Shown: positions 25,880 to 37,000 of the stretch, one piece after another
Layout of the letters: every line of letters begins with the position of its first letter
Numbering within the stretch: the stretch's first letter is position 1
DNA from: Anthopleura xanthogrammica
Taxonomy: Eukaryota > Cnidaria > Anthozoa > Actiniaria > Actiniidae
Direction of reading: 5' to 3'
NCBI GenBank assembly: GCA_964019055.1
Contig: OZ025222.1
Coordinates: 1,285,501 to 1,349,500 of the forward strand
DNA: 64,000 bases
Position numbers and translations under genes: made by a program
Notes under the pieces: generated by a model
Told to the model about the DNA's origin: nothing
What the model saw: only the letters and a program-made list of their open reading frames with translations
Databases searched by the model: none

Positions 25880-26105
25880 GTGCTGGGCTCTTGTGTCAAT
25901 CGTATGGAAAAACGACTTCCGGGTTCAAGACGAAAAGCAGTTCTATGGAGATATACCTTACTTTTCCTTTTTCAACTAGATTTGTTGTCCAAAGTTCTAA
26001 TTATTTCAGGTGGAGGTTAAATCATTTAAATCGTTTTTCGCTTTATTTTGGTGGTATTTTTGAGCAGTTGGACCCGGAAATACGTCACAACTTAAAAGCT
26101 CTATA
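25880..26105 (+). mobile_element. dispersed element, family D copy 1
   Basis: Matches the reverse complement of 29212-29430: shared words include TCGTATGGAAAAACGACTTC, TTTGTTGTCCAAAGTTCTAA and GGACCCGGAAATACGTC. Ends carry TTAAAAGCTCTATAG. Confidence 0.9.
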
Positions 26106-26461
26106 GACAGGGGCGTGGATCTAGGGGAGGGGTGCAGGGGGTGCGCATCCAGGCCACCCTAGATAAGCTGATAACTACACTGCATTAAATTTAGCTAAAG
26201 TACTAGTATCTCAGAATCAGAATCTGTGATATTTTTGCTGAATTTTAATTTAAGTTTGTGGGACATAGCAACAGTAACTAAAGGGACTCGGAACCAGGAA
26301 TCACGGACCAAACTAGCTGACAAGAATTCTTACCTGGAGACATGGAGGCAAGCCAGACCGAGTAAAAAAGCCCAGTATGTTGTCTTCATTATTCAGAGAT
26401 TAGTTGGTTTTTCTTGATCTTAAAATCCAAAGGTAGTACTAGCATGTGAGAATTTGAAGGT

Positions 26462-26828
26462 TTCTTTAAAGTGCCTATGATACATCTGATAATATTCTCA
26501 GAATACATTCTACATGAGATGAGCTGTTGACTGGCCCCAAAGAAAATTAAACACTGGCTACTGTGCGGAAAATAATAAGCAATTTTTTTAATGAAAGCCA
26601 TGGGTAAAACAGTGGTGCTTTCCAAATTTTATTTATCTTTACCAGTTAGGTTTTGTATATTAAATGATGACTCCCCTGACGTCACAGTCATTAGCATATG
26701 GCATGGAAAAACCTTTATAACTTCAAGAAGCATCACTCAAACTATAAATTTTTTTGGTCATTGAACCACTGATCTCATGTAGAATCTATAATGAGAATAT
26801 TTCAGATGTGTCATAGGCACTTTGAACA
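26462..26828. mobile_element. foldback element
   Basis: Left arm AAAGTGCCTATGATACATCT and CATTCTACATGAGAT returns as ATCTCATGTAGAATCT and TCAGATGTGTCATAGGCACT on the right. Confidence 0.85.
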
Positions 26829-27034
26829 ACTAGGAAAACCCTATGTTGATCCAGTCGAGAAAATTATGATAACGTAGTTCTGAATTTCTTAGTAAAAAAT
26901 ATTATATGTGAATGACTCGCTTGATCATGATAGGACCCGATAGGACTTGATAAAAGAAAACATTAGTCAGTCCTTTTTGCCCTCCCCAACTCTACGACAA
27001 AAATGAAAATTAATATGATTATGTAAGACCTTAC

Positions 27035-27484
27035 CTTCAATGTTGGGATCGATGTTTATATTGTTTTTTACAAATCTACAGAACGCGAAATGTTATCGGT
27101 TTTAGACGTTGATTACCTGTTGGCATGTTAATAGATAAATAACAATGTTCTGTGAAGCGTACATAGAATAATTATTGAGGGAAGGGAATGTCATGGTGTG
27201 ATAACAATAACACATAAATGATTATCAGCAAGGACCGGGTCACAGAGTATCTGATTTGTATCTGAAAACTAAAACTGAAACTGAAAGAAAGGTTAAGAAA
27301 GAAGCTGAGCTTGTTTAAAATTTGTATAGTCAAGAACATGTACGTACAAGTTAGAGACCAGTTCTGTTGGTTTTTCTTCATCTTGAAGTGAATCGCTTGA
27401 ATAACTAGATACAAATGAATCAATTTTGTTGTCACTGGTCCTTAAAAAAATGGTAAAAAAATACGTCCTGGCTGCTACAGTCAT
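27035..27484 (-). CDS. possible alternative 5' coding exons, function unknown
   Basis: Two stretches have good splice signals: 27440-27348 (acceptor after a T-rich tract, GTACGT donor) and 27075-27035 (GTAAGG donor). They join in frame into an acidic, serine-rich peptide (SDNKIDSFVSSYSSDSLQDE...), and the last phase fits exon 2 of the hexosaminidase-like gene at 24027. An in-frame ATG at 27484 could start it. They may be an alternative N-terminus of that enzyme, or chance. No family similarity is recognised. Confidence 0.25.
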
Positions 27485-27810
27485 ATTTTTAACTGCATGG
27501 ATACAAAATTTGATTTAAATTTCGATGCGGATTTTATAACACGATAAAAAAAGATCTAGAGAGATGTACGGAAGACATTGCCTAGTATTATCGTTATCAA
27601 GACGGTTAGCCCTAGCTATAAAGCCATACATTCAACAATAAATTACGAGAAGATTGAGGTTTGGGAGCCAACCAGAAGATACTAGAATAAACAGTAGCAT
27701 GTTCGCTCAACTAATCAAAATGCTTTATTCACGCAAGTTAATAATTCTGGCAATAGTCTACCGTTAATCGATTACATCGTTAGAGCAGTTTCAAAAATAT
27801 CTTTACGTAC

Positions 27811-27847
27811 CGTTCCCGTTGCGACTGTTTTCTCGGTCAGCGCGCAT
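27811..27847 (-). CDS. possible first coding exon, very short
   Basis: ATG at 27847 opens MRADRENSRNGN and reaches a GTACGT donor at 27810 in phase 1. That phase fits exon 2 of the hexosaminidase-like gene (24027). Its MRA start also resembles the annotated first exon. Too short to be sure; could be chance. Confidence 0.2.
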
Positions 27848-28207
27848 TTGCAACGAAAACAGTGGTAAAAGTGGATCAAGACGTTCGTACTGTGTAAGGG
27901 ACGCTTACATCGGGAATCAGATATGTCTAGTACGATATGTACAGACTTCAGGCAGAAAACTAAACATTAAAGGTGCTTTCATTTTTAATGACAGTCATAG
28001 AAATTCAAATCAATGATAACCAAAAAAACTTGCCCTCTCTTCATTTTCAACTCCTCAAATTTATCCTTAAAAGTATCATGACAAATAAACCACGCTAAAA
28101 CACATCTGTCAACACACTTCTGTAAGCAAAAAAAATTATCGTCTCACTCTTTTCAAACTAAATGTCATAGTTTATGTCAAAGTTTTGTTGGTAATCGTGA
28201 AACGTTT

Positions 28208-31200
28208 CTATTTGGATGACTTCTCAATCTCCAACAGTTTCTTGACTCCATTGTACATGTCTTGTACACACTGTACTTCAGACAAACCAAGACGTCGACG
28301 GTTACTGATGTCAAATACACCAGCATCTTCTCCAGTAGACACCGAGTGTTCGCCATGGATACCACGTGCTTGGATGTGATACTGGTCACAGATCTTCTGG
28401 AAATCAGGGTGGGCACTGGCTTTAGGGATCTTGACGTGAACACTTGCTCTCATTCCAGTTCCAAGGTTGGTGGGACAACCAGAAAGATAGCCATGAGCAT
28501 CGGTATGTTGGAAGCCAAGTTGTTTATCAATCTCGTTGACAGCAAGACAAAGTCTGCTGAATACTGACCCAATATCGCTTCCTTTCTCCATGCTGATGAT
28601 ACGAAGCTGATCTTCTTCATTGATCCAGACAAGGAAGGTTTTGTTGGTGTTGTGGAAGATCCCTCTTCCTTCAGGCCAGAGTTTATTCACTCCAGCAGCT
28701 TCCAAGAAGCGATCACCTTTCTTGAACAAGAAATGGTCATCGACCAATTTCTGCCTGGTTGCCTCATCCATTCCTGTCAGTGGGTGGTATTTGCCTGCCA
28801 AGTCACCAGTCAAAGAAGAAAGCACACCAACCACCTAAAAATCAACAAAAATTGTGTATATAGCAATGCAACTACAGGGCCTTATGATGCCTTATGTGTC
28901 ACTTGACACAACGCAGATAGTTAAAGGTGAGGCAACTACTGGCAATACAACCTGCAGTAACTGACAGTAATGATTACTGTCGTACCCAAAGAGACTTTCC
29001 AAACCCAAACCGGCAAGTAATTACTCAACCCTTACCCGTTTTCGTTTTTTTGTCAAGGGGTGTTTTCTTGTATTAGTGGTATCAAGGTGTAGTAGAGAGG
29101 TTTCATCCAGCCGCGTTCTTGGTCAAAACAATAGAATTTGTTTCTTTCCTAAATGAAATCTCTCAAGCATCTCTCTCATGGCTGACATGAAACCACACTA
29201 TAGAACTTTTAAGTTGTCAGACGTATTTCCGGGTCCAAATGCTCAAAAACCGTAACAATTAATCGAAAAATATTCTCTATGATTAATTCTCCACCCGAAA
29301 CAATTAGAACTTTGGACAACAAATCCTGTCATGGAGAAAAAGTAAAAGAAAATCTTTATAGAACTGCCTTTCGTTTTGGACCCGGAAGTCGTTTTTCCAT
29401 ACGGTTGACACTACACTTAAAAACTCTATAAAAGGAATGGAGAGTTTGGAGCTGATTTTTCTTCTTGAGACTGTTTTAAATTTTGTACCTTACGCTCGAT
29501 ATCCAATCTTTCGTTCCTTGTGAGGCCTGGCGTCAGAGCATATCCTTTCAAGTTACGAGCAACACGGATTCTTGTAGACCTAATGTACGTTCCCTCGGCG
29601 TCCAGATTTGGCGCGTCCACCTTTTCTGGGTTCATGTCAGAGGTATGTTTGTTGGCAAGTTTGTACGGCGAGTGGTAATCCTCGACGATCTTGTCAAACA
29701 GTGGAGCAAAGAGAGTGTAACTCTCCTCGTCTCCTGCGTAAACGCCTGTGGACGAGTCCAGGTTCACGACCCCTGAGTTGATGCAGTCGTAAATGGAAAT
29801 TCCTTTGGCTGTTTTCTTGTCTTTCAGGGAGTCAAACAACTCAGGTGTGAGGTACTTTCGTAGCAGTGATTTAACCTCAGGGTTCTTGAGAACTTCAGGA
29901 AACACTGAACGTTTCTTCCTGTTAAGTGAGAAAATATCCTTTTAGATGAAGATGAAGATGTAATAGTAACAACAACAGCAACAGAAGCAGCAACAGCAAC
30001 AGCAGCCAGCAGCAGCATCGATGGCAACAACAACAGAAGCTGAAACAGCAACAGAAGCAGCAACAGCAACAGCAGCCAGCAGCATCAACATAAACAGCAA
30101 CAAACACCACAGGAGAAAGTAGCCGTTATAACATCAAAATGGAATGCGGCAACAAAAGCACGTGCAGCAACAATATAAAAAAACAGCCACGAGCAACAGC
30201 AAATGTAGCAGCAGCAGACCTACAACAGCAGCTGTTACACTAAGAGGTATAACAAAAGCTATGTTGCAGCAGGAGCAAAAAAAAGGTATTTATTGAAAAT
30301 CAAAATGAATATAAGACTGAAACAAAGGCACGTTTTTCCTTTCTAGCTAAGCTAATGGTTCAACTTACGCAATTGCTTCCTTCTCCAACTCCATCAAGGC
30401 CTTGACACCATCGTACATATCTTGGACACACTGAACCTCAGAAAGACCCAAGCGTCTACGGTTACTAATATCATAGACACCAGCATCTTCACCAGTTGAC
30501 TCTGAGTGTTCGCCATGGATGCCACGGGCCTGGATGTGGTACTTGGTTAGGATGTTGTCAAAGTCAGGGTGCTCTTTAGCATGGGGAATCTTGACATGGA
30601 CACTTGCCCGCATTCCTGTCCCAAGGTTTGATGGACATGATGTCAGGTATCCGTGCTTCTTGGTGTGCTGGAAGCCCAATTTCTTATCAATCTCGTTGAC
30701 AGCACGGCAAAGTCTGCTGAACACTGACCCAATATCGCTTCCTTTCTCCATGCTGATGATACGCAAATGATCTTCTTCATTCAGCCATACGAGGAATGTC
30801 TTGTCATTGTTGTGATAGATTCCTCGTCCTTCAGGCCACTCCTTGTTAATGCCAGCAGCTTCCAAAAAGCGATCACCTTTCTTGAACAAGAAATGATCGT
30901 CTACTAGCTGTTGCCTAGTCTTCTCATCCATACCAGTCAGTGGGTGATATTTGCCCGCCAAATCACCAGTCAAAGATGTCAGTACTCCAACAACCTTCTT
31001 TTCAATTTCCAAGCGATGAGCCTTGGTTACGCCTGGAGCAAGTCCATAGCCCTTCAGGCTTCGAGCCACGCGAATCCTTGTTGATCGAATGTACCTGTTG
31101 GCGGGGTCCAGATCTGGCGCCTTTACATGACCTGGCTCCATATCTGAGCTGTGCCCAGTTGCAAGTTTGTAAGGACTGTGGTAGTCTTCGATGATGGCAT

Positions 31201-31899
31201 CGAACAAAGGAGCAAAGAGTGTGTATGACTCTTCATCACCTGGAACAAAAAATATCATTAGGAGTCAAAGAATAAAGTGAAAGATTTAATTGTCACAAAC
31301 AAGGACCAAGGGTGTGGGAATCAAAGGCCCGGATCAAATGTTGAGTAGCGGTAGTCACCCAAATTTCTCCCATTTTCCTCCCTCCGCAAGACTTTTAAGA
31401 AGCTAAATTACAATTCCATCTGTAAGTTAGCCGTGCCGAGACTTTCATCAGCCCAGAGGTTGTTTCAGAGTTCGATCTGTGAATTAGCCATGCCCTGACT
31501 TAGATCAGCCCAGTAAACAATTAAAATAATTTATAATCACATTGATTTCAATAATATCAAAAATAGACATTACTATACCTGCATATACACCGACTCCAGA
31601 GTCGAGATTGGCCACTCCTGAATTGATGCAATCCCACAAAGTAATACCAAGCTTTGTCTTCTTGTTCTTGAGCGAGTCGAAAACTTTGGGAGTCAAATGC
31701 TTCTTGAGAAGACTTTTGGGGTTACATTTGGGGTCGTTGAGAGTAGTAGGGAACACATTCTTTGCTTTCAGTCTAAATTTATAAAGAAAGAAAATGAAAT
31801 ATAAAAAAATACTTCGTGTCCCTTTTTGTGAGACGAGGAATCGCACATTTTAATCACATCTTAAAAGTCTTACTTTGCAGCTGTCTCTGGGTCTGCCAT
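28208..31899 (-). CDS. two-domain arginine kinase
   Basis: Phosphagen kinase, the tandem two-domain form known from sea anemones. Exons in gene order: 31899-31874, 31772-31579, 31239-30369, 29918-29489, 28834-28208; 715 residues. The start MADPETAAK lacks the Met-Gly signal of the three-domain gene, so it is probably cytosolic. Domain 1 (to about residue 363) is the most divergent of the five domains in the window: it has CPSNLGT and GEHSES, where the others have CPTNLGT and GEHSVS. Domain 2 closely resembles the domains of the three-domain gene. Both domains keep the [12 protein letters not shown], catalytic Cys and GEH residues. The intron after the ERK/EKK codon is shared by domain 2 here and domains 1 and 2 of the other gene. 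CPSNLGT also occurs in creatine kinases, so substrate for domain 1 is inferred. Confidence 0.93.
29212..29430 (-). mobile_element. family D copy 2, inverted
   Basis: Reverse complement of the 25880-26105 element, lying in the intron between exons 29918-29489 and 28834-28208. Confidence 0.88.
29950..30245. repeat. CAG/CAA-rich imperfect repeat
   Basis: AACAGCAACAG and CAGCAGC-type words recur irregularly in the intron between the two kinase domains. Not an exon: the flanking splice sites join in phase without it. Confidence 0.8.
31375..31515 (+). repeat. SINE-like 3' segment, doubled
   Basis: Two copies of a module ending TTAGCC(A/G)TGCC and ATCAGCCCAG, preceded by TCCTCCCTCCGCAAGA, resemble the tails of the SINE at 18011 and the repeat at 779-905. 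Confidence 0.55.
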
Positions 31900-31969
31900 G
31901 GCTGTTCTTCACGAGTATCGCACCTTGAAAGAGAGCGGAAATGAATTATTATTCACAAACTCATTACCT

Positions 31970-32045
31970 AAAGTCCCCTTCATAGTTTCCTGCGCCATCT
32001 TGAAAGGTAGCTGTGCATTTGCATCGAAGCGCGACCAACAGTGAG
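31970..32045. mobile_element. family A half copy
   Basis: Left half of the family A foldback (AAGTCCCCTTCATAG, CATCTTGAAAGGTAGCTGTG, GCATCGAAGCGCGACC), about 75 bases upstream of the two-domain kinase start codon. Confidence 0.75.
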
Positions 32046-32047
32046 GA

Positions 32048-32280
32048 TTCGACTTCGTATTTTGATTAGCATTTCCCTTTATTCTGCCAAGAGAATTTAT
32101 GAAATACGAGTTCTTCCTTCTTTAAATTAATCGTAAACGCTAGTCGAACTCATGGCGGAACTATATTTCAATCAACAAGAAAAGTCTACATCGTATACTC
32201 GAAAAATGCTCGAAAAATGATAACCAAAAGTAGTGACCCATAATTCCTTTCGGGGAAGGCGATCAACTCAGCTGGTGTGA
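32048..32280. mobile_element. dispersed repeat, family E copy 1
   Basis: Matches 37050-37295: shared words include ATACGAGTTCTTCCTTCT, AACGCTAGTCGAACTCATGG and GACCCATAATTCCTTTCGG. Confidence 0.85.
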
Positions 32281-32595
32281 CACTCGAATCTTATTGGTTC
32301 GGTATTGTTCTACCGCTGTTTAGTAACTTGGGTTCCCTGTGGTGATTAATTAATTTTTGTTTTTGTGAACGTAGAATAAGCAATTTTTAACCAAGGTGGT
32401 CTCTTCCTTTAATCGTATTCTATATCCACCAGGTCTGAATGATTTTTATTTTATGAATATTTATATTTATTCATTTTTGCAAAAAAAAAATTTTTTTCCT
32501 TTTTATGCATGTAAATTCAAGTTTTTCAGGTTGTTTATTGGTTGGGCAATCGGCCATTTAATATTTTAATAATATCATTTATTCATTCATTTTTT

Positions 32596-32775
32596 CTTTC
32601 TTAGTTCTTTCTTTCTTTCTTTCCTTCTTTTTTTCTTTCTTTCTTTCTTCTTTTCTTTCTTTCTCTCTTTCTTTCTTTCTTTCTTTCTCTCTTTCTTTCT
32701 TTCTTTCTTTCTTTCTTTTTCTTTCACTCTTTCTCTTTTTTTTTATTCTTTCCTTTTTTCTTTCTTTCTGTCTCA
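32596..32775. repeat. TTTC microsatellite
   Basis: Interrupted TTTC tetramers, pyrimidine strand up, in the intergenic region. Confidence 0.97.
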
Positions 32776-34056
32776 CTCTTTCTTTTTATCCTAAAGATAT
32801 TATTTGCCCACAATAAAATCAATATGCAATTTATTTTGCTCCTGAGCCTGCAATGAATAAATACAAGAACTATTTTGATCTTCAAAACCGAATCCTCCAA
32901 TAACAAACCCAAGTCTTTTCAAATTCTCTCAATTATTTTACAAAATTGGGTGACTTGATGGACCTTGATGAGTTGTCGAACAGCTTACTGCCAACATCTG
33001 CTTTTCGCCTTCTCAATATTAATACACTGACAAGCCAATAAGAGAGCTGTTCCGTTATTTGACAAAACCTTTTCATTTGCTAAACAAACGGGGGCTCAGT
33101 ATTTGTCAAGAGCTTCATCTTAGCGGACATCTATATTGTATGTGAGTATTTTGCTGAATTCGTACTTTTTTAGAATTCATAATTTTGGAATTTTTTCGAT
33201 GGTTTTTCTTCGAGAAAGAAAACTACTTTCGTTCTGCAATACGATTATCTACGTTCATTCTTCGCCAAGTCAAAAATAACATTGTAAAAATTTTGTTAGG
33301 GGATTTTAACTCAAAATTTTAATGCGCATTATCTTAAAATTTCCCAAAATATTTTCTAAAACTTCCTGATCAAGATAAGAGAGAAAAAAACAGATAAACT
33401 ATCGAGTGGAAAAAATTTCCATGAAGCCAAGTGACAGATGGGCTGTTATTTATCCACATTTTTCCCATATTCCTTTATCTTTAAATCTAACTAACATTAC
33501 TCATATATAGAAGTTCACTATATCAGCTTAATATTTTTTGAAAAAATTGAATATCAAAACAATTTTTTCTCAATTTTTTTAACTAATTTTTATTTTTGGT
33601 GGTTGACCTTGAAGCGAATTTCAAAATTCTTTTCAAATCTTTCAAGGGATTTTTTTGCTTAGAAAATATAATAGAAAAAGGCAACCATTGTTTAGATCTT
33701 TGGAAAAACGGGAAATAATGGAATTGAATGCTTTCTGAAGAAATAAATGTTGCCATCTGGCGATATTTTTATCACGATCTCAAGCAAGTTAAACCGAAAA
33801 TCCTTTTCTGTGAAAATAAGTTGAGAATTCGGAGTTTGATTCATCGCCATAGTGAAATATTTTCTTTGCATTCGAAAAAAAATATTTAGCAGTTTCGCGC
33901 GACTCAATTTGCTAAGCTTAAGTGGAAATTCGACTATAAAGAGCTGTGAAATCAGAGTTGCTAGATTTCACAAGAAACTAAAACGAACATTGTACATACG
34001 AAGAGAAAACATTATTTTTTTCTTTTTTATTTCCTAGGTCGTTTTGCAGTGTGAAT

Positions 34057-37000
34057 ATGCAAGATTGGGCAATTTTCTTGTTCTTCCTTGCATTCACCTT
34101 GCCATCTGGTAAGTGGTCAATTCTACGCATGCGCAGCTAAAATTAATCTCAATTCGACGCGTAGTCGATTTTGATTGGTTGACTGGTGTAGCAAACAAAC
34201 ATATTAAAGAATGATACCAAGTTAATAAAAATCTTAATCTAAATCTTTAGAGAAATTAGATTTTAGTGCAATGGAAATTGATTCGAAAATTATTTTATCT
34301 ATGAAGGAATAGCTTATTTTAATTCATTGCTTCGCACGAACTAAAAACCAAACTTTTATCGAAACAATCCAAAGTGTATTCCCATACAAATCCTCGCGCA
34401 ACCATTAACGACTTGACGGGTGTGAGCCGAAACTTCTGTCTTTATAATGTGAATTTAAGTCAGAGAAAACATTTATAAAACGATGAATCATAAACCTGAC
34501 TGCAGTAACAAGATTTTTTAAAATCCTTATATATTCTATTTTATATTTAGCGCTATTTCTCTTGTATCCCATGTTATGAAACAGTTTCTCTTTCCATTTC
34601 TGAGTGTTCATTTTGCCATCTGCTCGTTTTAAGTGTTAGGTCACGTGACCTGTTTGTGCAAATGGTCTAGAGAGGGGAGAGGGTGAGGGTGATCAGCAAA
34701 AATGTTGAATACATTTCGATCTACTACTGACGGCCAACTCAACAAAACGGTCACCTCTCTACAACGGCTACACAAATTTCTGCCGATGGTGGCCGTTGTG
34801 TAGAGGTTCAACTGTATTTTCCATGGACAGGGACCCTTTTGTTTTTCCTTTATTATTTTTTTTCGCGGAGGAAATGGATTTATATACTGAATGCCGGATT
34901 GCCATGACGGTTTCGAAACGAACTTCTTGGCCCACTCACCCACCCCTCCCACGATAAAAACGTATCAGTACAAACGTTTTACCTCATAAGGAAAGTCTCA
35001 AGATATTTTTGGGGAATTTGTATAAGAAAATATTTGATCATCTGAGTTTCATTTCAATAAAAAACTGTTGCCTTATTTACAGAAAATAGCGGTCAGTGGC
35101 TTGATGCAGCAGGGGATCCAAAAGGTAATTGAATCTATTAATTCTTGCGGTTGGTTGGTTGGTTGGTTGGTTGGTTGGTTGGTTGGTTGGTTGGTTGGTT
35201 GGTTGGTTGGTTGGTTGGTTGGTTGGTTGGTTGGTTGGTTGGTTGGTTGGTTGGTTGGTTGGTTGGTTGGTTGGTTGGTTGGTTGGTTGGTTGGTTGGTT
35301 GGTTGGTTGGTTGGTTGGTTGGTTGGTTGGTTGGTTGGTTGGTTGGTTGGTTGGTTGGTTGGTTGGTTGGTTGGTTGGTTGGTTGGTTGGTTGGTTGGTT
35401 GGTTGGTTGGTTGGTTGGTTGGTTGGTTGGTTGGTTGGTTGGTTGGTTGGTTGGTTGGTTGGTTGGTTGGTTGGTTGGTTGGTTGGTTGGTTGGTTGGTT
35501 GGTTGGTTGGTTGGTTGGTTGGTTGGTTGGTTGGTTGGTTGGTTGGTTGGTTGGTTGGTTGGTTGGTTGGTTGGTTGGTTGGTTGGTTGGTTGGTTGGTT
35601 GGTTGGTTGGTTGGTTGGTTGGTTGGTTGGTTGGTTGGTTGGTTGGTTGGTTGGTTGGTTGGTTGGTTGGTTGGTTGGTTGGTTGGTTGGTTGGTTGGTT
35701 GGTTGGTTGGTTGGTTGGTTGGTTGGTTGGTTGGTTGGTTGGTTGGTTGGTTGGTTGGTTGGTTGGTTGGTTGGTTGGTTGGTTGGTTGGTTGGTTGGTT
35801 GGTTGGTTGGTTGGTTGGTTGGTTGGTTGGTTGGTTGGTTGGTTGGTTGGTTGGTTGGTTGGTTGGTTGGTTGGTTGGTTGGTTGGTTGGTTGGTTGGTT
35901 GGTTGGTTGGTTGGTTGGTTGGTTGGTTGGTTGGTTGGTTGGTTGGTTGGTTGGTTGGTTGGTTGGTTGGTTGGTTGGTTGGTTGGTTGGTTGGTTGGTT
36001 GGTTGGTTGGTTGGTTGGTTGGTTGGTTGGTTGGTTGGTTGGTTGGTTGGTTGGTTGGTTGGTTGGTTGGTTGGTTGGTTGGTTGGTTGGTTGGTTGGTT
36101 GGTTGGTTGGTTGGTTGGTTGGTTGGTTGGTTGGTTGGTTGGTTGGTTGGTTGGTTGGTTGGTTGGTTGGTTGGTTGGTTGGTTGGTTGGTTGGTTGGTT
36201 GGTTGGTTGGTTGGTTGGTTGGTTGGTTGGTTGGTTGGTTGGTTGGTTGGTTGGTTGGTTGGTTGGTTGGTTGGTTGGTTGGTTGGTTGGTTGGTTGGTT
36301 GGTTGGTTGGTTGGTTGGTTGGTTGGTTGGTTGGTTGGTTGGTTGGTTGGTTGGTTGGTTGGTTGGTTGGTTGGTTGGTTGGTTGGTTGGTTGGTTGGTT
36401 GGTTGGTTGGTTGGTTGGTTGGTTGGTTGGTTGGTTGGTTGGTTGGTTGGTTGGTTGGTTGGTTGGTTGGTTGGTTGGTTGGTTGGTTGGTTGGTTGGTT
36501 GGTTGGTTGGTTGGTTGGTTGGTTGGTTGGTTGGTTGGTTGGTTGGTTGGTTGGTTGGTTGGTTGGTTGGTTGGTTGGTTGGTTGGTTGGTTGGTTGGTT
36601 GGTTGGTTGGTTGGTTGGTTGGTTGGTTGGTTGGTTGGTTGGTTGGTTGGTTGGTTGGTTGGTTGGTTGGTTGGTTGGTTGGTTGGTTGGTTGGTTGGTT
36701 GGTTGGTTGGTTGGTTGGTTGGTTGGTTGGTTGGTTGGTTGGTTGGTTGGTTGGTTGGTTGGTTTACTTGTTTTTCATGTCGTTACATATGTTACAGCTC
36801 TTTACTTTCATTGCAGGATGTCCTTCTGCTTGTGTTTGTTTTAAAAACCCAGTCAAAATGTGGTACAAAACACAATGTAGGAATAATGGTTACTGGTTGG
36901 CGCCTAAGGGAGTCTCGCATAAAACCACACATCTGTAAGCAAGTGTACAAATGTATGATCTAGTTCGATTTAGACCATAGTACTTATTACCTAATGCACA

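Larger units (their letters stand above)
25401..27034. other. upstream region of the hexosaminidase-like gene
   Basis: No exon could be supported. It holds one dispersed repeat (25880-26105) and one foldback element (26462-26828). Open frames in this stretch fall inside those repeats. Confidence 0.55.
31900..34056. other. intergenic region between divergent genes
   Basis: Lies between the start codons of the two-domain kinase (-) and the receptor gene (+), so both promoters should be here. Contains repeats at 31970-32280 and a TTTC microsatellite; no exon supported. Confidence 0.6.

Noticed and set aside
25820..26106. Two overlapping plus-strand open frames
   Set aside because: Lie in a dispersed element that also occurs inverted at 29212-29430.
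35068..36963. 631-residue open frame of WLVG repeats
   Set aside because: Created by the GGTT array; flanking receptor exons join in phase when it is removed as an intron.
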